From a virus: a stretch of DNA of 32,546 nucleotides. The notes beneath the pieces were generated by a model. The model searched no databases. It had not been told where the DNA came from and saw only the letters and a list, made by a program, of their open reading frames with translations. Of this stretch, positions 29,799 through 32,546 are shown piece after piece (within the stretch, counting starts at the first letter, position 1; every line of letters begins with the position of its first letter). The stretch spans positions 1 through 32,546 of IMG/VR virus record IMGVR_UViG_3300027851_000084. One strand, 5' to 3'. The position numbers and the translations under genes are program-made.

Positions 29799-30413
29799 TT
29801 AGCTCTTTTTACCGCGTCCGAAAAAGCGGCCTGCTTTTTTGCCGTCGTCGTCGGCCTTAGCGTCGTCGCCTGGCTGGCTTACGCGGACCTCTGCAGGTTT
29901 GCCTGGTTCGTTAGCGTTGCCAGTAGAGGCCTCGCCATTTACTACCTTTTCGTCGGCAGCGGTGCTGTTAGGCTGGCCGCTAGTATTTGGGTGGTCGCCA
30001 TTATCGGTGTTACTTTCGCCAATGCCGCCAGCGCCTGGGTCTTTATCGTTTTTATCAGTGTCCATATTTTCCTGGTTAGGGGCAGTATGGGTGTTATTTG
30101 TTGGGTCCTCGGCGGCTTGCTTTCGGACGTTCTCAGGAGTGCCTTGCAGTTCGGCTACCTTTTTAGCGTCCTCCTCGCTGCTGCCGCGGGGTACTAATTC
30201 GTTTTGCGCGTGGACGGGTTCGCCGTTAGCGTCGATACTGTCGCCCTCTTGCGAGCCCTCAGGGGCTACTTTAAAGCCCTCATCGCTGGCCAGCAATTCG
30301 TCGGCGTGATCGTTATTAACAGCTACGACGCGGCCGCCTGGGTTTACGAGCAGCTTAAAACTGTCGTCCAAAGGGTCGCCGTGCTGGTTAGTTGGTTCGT
30401 TTGTTTCGGCCAT
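29799..30413 (-). CDS. Mostly disordered acidic protein with small N-terminal domain, 204 aa
   Basis: Residues 17-52 (DSFKLLVNPGGRVVAVNNDHADELLASDEGFKV) look like a small beta-alpha unit with a G-x-VV-x-V motif followed by a helix, as in short phage structural domains. Residues 55-190 are low-complexity Asn/Asp/Glu/Gly/Pro/Ser repeats, and the end is basic (GRFFGRGKKS). It follows the major capsid gene; capsid decoration is plausible but unproven. SD GAGGAGAATATT. Confidence 0.55.
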   Translation of the reverse strand: MAETNEPTNQHGDPLDDSFKLLVNPGGRVVAVNNDHADELLASDEGFKVAPEGSQEGDSIDANGEPVHAQNELVPRGSSEEDAKKVAELQGTPENVRKQAAEDPTNNTHTAPNQENMDTDKNDKDPGAGGIGESNTDNGDHPNTSGQPNSTAADEKVVNGEASTGNANEPGKPAEVRVSQPGDDAKADDDGKKAGRFFGRGKKS

Positions 30414-30452
30414 AATAATATTCTCCTCTTACGTTTATGCTTAACAGCTTTT

Positions 30453-30461
30453 ATTATAGCA
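30453..30461 (-). promoter_or_regulatory. Extended -10 promoter after the capsid gene
   Basis: The minus strand reads TTGGTGCTATAAT. Unlike the other family members no ATG follows at 6 nt; the next gene has a leader of about 35 nt with Shine-Dalgarno GAGGAG. Confidence 0.5.
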
Positions 30462-30463
30462 CC

Positions 30464-30489
30464 AAAAAGGGACCCCGTAAGGGCCCCCT
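30464..30489 (-). terminator. Terminator directly after the major capsid gene
   Basis: A GC-rich hairpin on the minus strand, GGGGGCCC, loop TTACG, GGGTCCC with one bulge, followed by TTTTT. It lies 20 nt after the capsid stop and would make capsid mRNA more abundant than downstream mRNA. Confidence 0.7.
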
Positions 30490-30508
30490 CTGGTATCAGT
30501 TACCGCTA

Positions 30509-31426
30509 TTAGGCTGCGTAGCTAAGGTTAAATGGTACAGCTCGGCGCTGGTCCAAAATCTTAACACCGAATAGCAAGTCGATCGTAAGCTGTTCAGCAA
30601 GCTTGTTGCTGTTGTAGCTTAGGATAGTTCGCAGCGCGATACCCGTTTCAGGGTCTACGACTACGTTACTTACTACGCCTAGGTTACTGTTTGGTGCTGG
30701 CAATGGGCGAGTAGCCACGACAAAGGCGTCTTTTGTGTACGCAATGTTGTGCTCTACGAGGGTCGTAGTACCAGTGGTTACGACGCTCTGGCTCTCGAAT
30801 GGCTTAAAGCCGAATAGAGGGCGGGCGATCTGGCCACTTTCAAGCGTTTCAGCTTGGCCTACTGCGTCCACGCGAGTAAAGCTATCTTCCTCCATGATCT
30901 CTGTAGCACTCTGGCTACCGAGGTAGAGGTATCGCTGCTCGCTCTTAGGAATTTTTGCGTCTACGAATTTCTTACGTAGGCTCAAAAGGCTAGTTTTCTT
31001 AGTAGCCGTGCTAGTAGCGTCGAATACTACAGCAGTGGCAGTAAGGCTAGCGTAAAGGGCAGCAAGTGCGTCCTCCACAGTTTCAAGCAATACAGCAGCC
31101 GCGTCTTTAGCGTAGCCGTCCATAATGTCGAGCTTTTTAGCTTGCTTAGCTTTAGTAACGTCGGTAAGGTCGATAGTTACTTCCTTGTGGGTGTCGAGGG
31201 TTACAGTAACGCCAGTCGCTGCAGGGCTCTGTAGGGTAACGTCGCCAGTCGCAGTTTTAGTGTTAGCTGTAAGGGCACCGCGCTTACCGATCTTAACGGC
31301 CTCGCCCTCGGTTGCTGGTTCGTAGTCCCAGTCGCGTGCCACAGTAGCTGCAAGGTTCATGTACTTGCCAAAGTAGCCGATAGTTTTGTTAGCAATAGTA
31401 GTTGCTAGTAATGCACTGTTGTCCAT
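30509..31426 (-). CDS. Major capsid protein
   Basis: 305 aa. The family pattern is visible: an N-terminal helix (ANKTIGYFGKYMNLAATVARDWDY), a P-domain with WDYEPATEGEAVKIGKRG, VTVTLDTHKEVTIDLTDVTKAKQ and DAAAVLLETVEDALAALYASL, then an A-domain with RYLYLGSQSATEIMEEDSF. This matches capsid proteins of HK97 fold following a scaffold gene (P22-type annotation in many phages). The ATG follows a modest Shine-Dalgarno (AGAAAGTG). Codon use looks more selective than in its neighbours, as for a highly expressed gene. Confidence 0.88.
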   Translation of the reverse strand: MDNSALLATTIANKTIGYFGKYMNLAATVARDWDYEPATEGEAVKIGKRGALTANTKTATGDVTLQSPAATGVTVTLDTHKEVTIDLTDVTKAKQAKKLDIMDGYAKDAAAVLLETVEDALAALYASLTATAVVFDATSTATKKTSLLSLRKKFVDAKIPKSEQRYLYLGSQSATEIMEEDSFTRVDAVGQAETLESGQIARPLFGFKPFESQSVVTTGTTTLVEHNIAYTKDAFVVATRPLPAPNSNLGVVSNVVVDPETGIALRTILSYNSNKLAEQLTIDLLFGVKILDQRRAVPFNLSYAA

Positions 31427-31516
31427 GATATTTTAATCACTTTCTAAATTTATTGGGGTTGGTAGTTGTGTGTGGTTTTGCGCCACTAAAGCGCCAAAGT
31501 TACTACCTCGGACCAA

Positions 31517-32251
31517 TTACTTGGTCATATCAACACGGCCCTCTGCGATAGCTTTATCCACGGCGCTCTGGTTCTTTTTATAGAATTCGATGTCCTGGAC
31601 TTGGCTATACGTAAACTCAGCGCTGGCGTTATTCGCACCGTTTGCTGGGTTCGTATTCCCACTGCCTACGCTACCCTGCGCTGGCGTTTTAAATAGGTAA
31701 GGGCTCGATGTCTGTAGGGCTTTCACAGCCTCAGCAACTCCACTAATGGCACCGTCGTCGCCGACTGTAATGCCGCTCTGGTCCAAAAGTTTTACTGCTG
31801 CTACGGGGTCTACTACTCCGAGTTTTGCCGCCTCAAGTGTTACCGCATTTTCGATACGGGTTTGCTTAAGTTGGCCCTCCAGGGTGGTGGCTCGTTCGTT
31901 CGCGGTCTTGTACAAGTCCTCGAATTTACCTTGCTCCTTGGCTGCTGCCTCGGCTGCCTCTTGCGCCTGCTTTTCTAACTCGTCCGCTTTTTTAGCACGC
32001 TCATTAAGCGACTTAAAACGCGGGTGGTTAAATGCTGCTGCAAGCTGCTCGTCGGTCAGCTGCACGCCCTGCGCGTTGCCTTGGCCGTCGCCGTTTCCGC
32101 TACCGTTTCCGTTAGCAGGGGGGGTCGATCCCTGGCCGTTGGCACCGTTCCCATTTGCTGGGGGGGTTCCGTTATTGTTGTTAAGGTTCGGGTCGTCAGC
32201 GTTGCCGCCTCCGCCGTTCGCACCTGCTCCGTTTTGGTTGGCTGGGTCCAT
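31517..32251 (-). CDS. Scaffold protein
   Basis: 244 aa. The first 62 residues are Gly/Asn/Pro low complexity. Residues 66-180 form a helical/coiled-coil scaffold core: LTDEQLAAAFNHPRFKSLNERAKKADELEKQAQEAAEAAA and EQGKFEDLYKTANERATTLEGQLKQTRIENAV, then VTLEAAKLGVVDPVAAVKLLD and QTSSPYLFKTP. The layout (acidic coiled coil, AKLGVVDPxAAxxLLD, F-x-x-P) is that of phage scaffold proteins next to the major capsid gene. Shine-Dalgarno AAAGGAG before ATG. It guides prohead assembly and is then lost. Confidence 0.85.
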   Translation of the reverse strand: MDPANQNGAGANGGGGNADDPNLNNNNGTPPANGNGANGQGSTPPANGNGSGNGDGQGNAQGVQLTDEQLAAAFNHPRFKSLNERAKKADELEKQAQEAAEAAAKEQGKFEDLYKTANERATTLEGQLKQTRIENAVTLEAAKLGVVDPVAAVKLLDQSGITVGDDGAISGVAEAVKALQTSSPYLFKTPAQGSVGSGNTNPANGANNASAEFTYSQVQDIEFYKKNQSAVDKAIAEGRVDMTK

Positions 32252-32546
32252 AGTAACTCCTTTACTTTAGTAACGTCTTTTTACGTGATCGTACACGCTA
32301 AAGCTATCATTATTTTTGCACAACTTATCCACAGATACAATAGGCTTATGTTATAGAGGGGGTGCACGCGTATGGGGGTTGCTATAGCACTCCCCTACTC
32401 TGCGCCTAGGTCGCTATGCTAACAGGGGTGGGGGACCACTCCCCTATCGGGCCTCGGTAGGGGACTTACTTTTTTAACAGGGGTGGCGTATGTACGATTT
32501 ACAACACCAGTATTTACGGTAGGGGAGTGCGGGGGACGCTATATAT
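32252..32546. other. Noncoding region with iterated G-rich repeats at the right map end
   Basis: No convincing gene. It holds the scaffold leader, a perfect TTATCCACA (32325-32333), a -10-like TATAAC on the minus strand (32350-32355), the hairpin GGGGG..TGCTATAGCA..TCCCC (32374-32395) and the repeats listed separately. If the ends join, this is the control region before the scaffold gene and a candidate packaging or origin site. Confidence 0.55.
32388..32546. repeat. Iterated short repeats near the map junction
   Basis: CACTCCCCTA occurs at 32388-32397 and 32437-32446, with its inverse TAGGGGAGTG at 32520-32529. TAACAGGGGTGG occurs at 32420-32431 and 32475-32486. CGGTAGGGGA occurs at 32455-32464 (first base approximate) and near 32517-32526. 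GCGGGGGA at 32529-32536 recurs at 14-21 across the junction. Confidence 0.7.

Noticed and set aside
29839-30309. 156-aa plus-strand ORF rich in Ser/Pro/Leu
   Set aside because: Shadow of the disordered minus-strand protein whose repetitive codons keep the opposite frame open.
31440-31510. Hairpin between scaffold and capsid genes
   Set aside because: The GGCGC copies are mainly direct repeats and the possible stem is bulged, without a convincing T tract.

Overview
The window reads as one complete tailed-phage (siphovirus-type) genome of about 32.5 kb. The first nine bases (gctatatat) are the same as the last nine. Gene order is only coherent if the ends are joined: terminases, portal and MuF-type head protein lie at 0.2-5.5 kb, while scaffold, major capsid, connectors and tail run from 32.25 kb downwards. 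The sequence is therefore best treated as a circular map, or as a linear genome with a short terminal overlap.

All confident genes but one are on the minus strand. Read in transcription order from the junction: scaffold, major capsid protein, a disordered protein, connector/stopper/tail-terminator genes, a Com-like zinc ribbon, tail tube, frameshifted tail chaperones, tape measure, tail hub and tip/fibre genes (32.25-19.3 kb). Then comes a lysis block with a Cys-rich protein, two membrane/coiled-coil proteins, an amidase endolysin, a holin, a Cys/His protein and a small membrane protein (19.3-16.2 kb). A bidirectional terminator separates this from the single plus-strand gene, a membrane-anchored Rpf-like transglycosylase (15.36-15.99 kb). 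A 316-bp control region follows (15.0-15.3 kb) and drives a long leftward early block (15.0-5.5 kb) of mostly small unknown genes. Recognisable members are a Rad52/Sak-like annealing protein, a VRR-NUC nuclease, a DUF2786-like protein and a possible KwaB/DUF4868-like protein. The early block runs into the terminase-portal-head cluster and ends at a hairpin near position 41-71.

I see no integrase, CI-like repressor, polymerase, helicase or partition gene, so replication probably leans on the host. Perfect TTATCCACA boxes (DnaA consensus) are strongly over-represented, and a small cluster lies in the control region. TGA is used as a stop in several ATGA overlaps, so the code is standard. That argues against the TGA=Gly lineages Gracilibacteria and Absconditabacteria.

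The host is uncertain. The lysis genes (amidase, Rpf-like transglycosylase) suggest a Gram-positive-type wall. The moderate GC, many tiny genes and leaderless starts would fit a Saccharibacteria/Patescibacteria or actinobacterial host, but this is inference.

The most unusual signal is transcriptional. At least seven start codons sit exactly 6 nt downstream of an extended -10 (TGN-TANAAT), which predicts leaderless mRNAs. Two of these belong to short ORFs that end exactly on the start codon of a structural or lysis gene.
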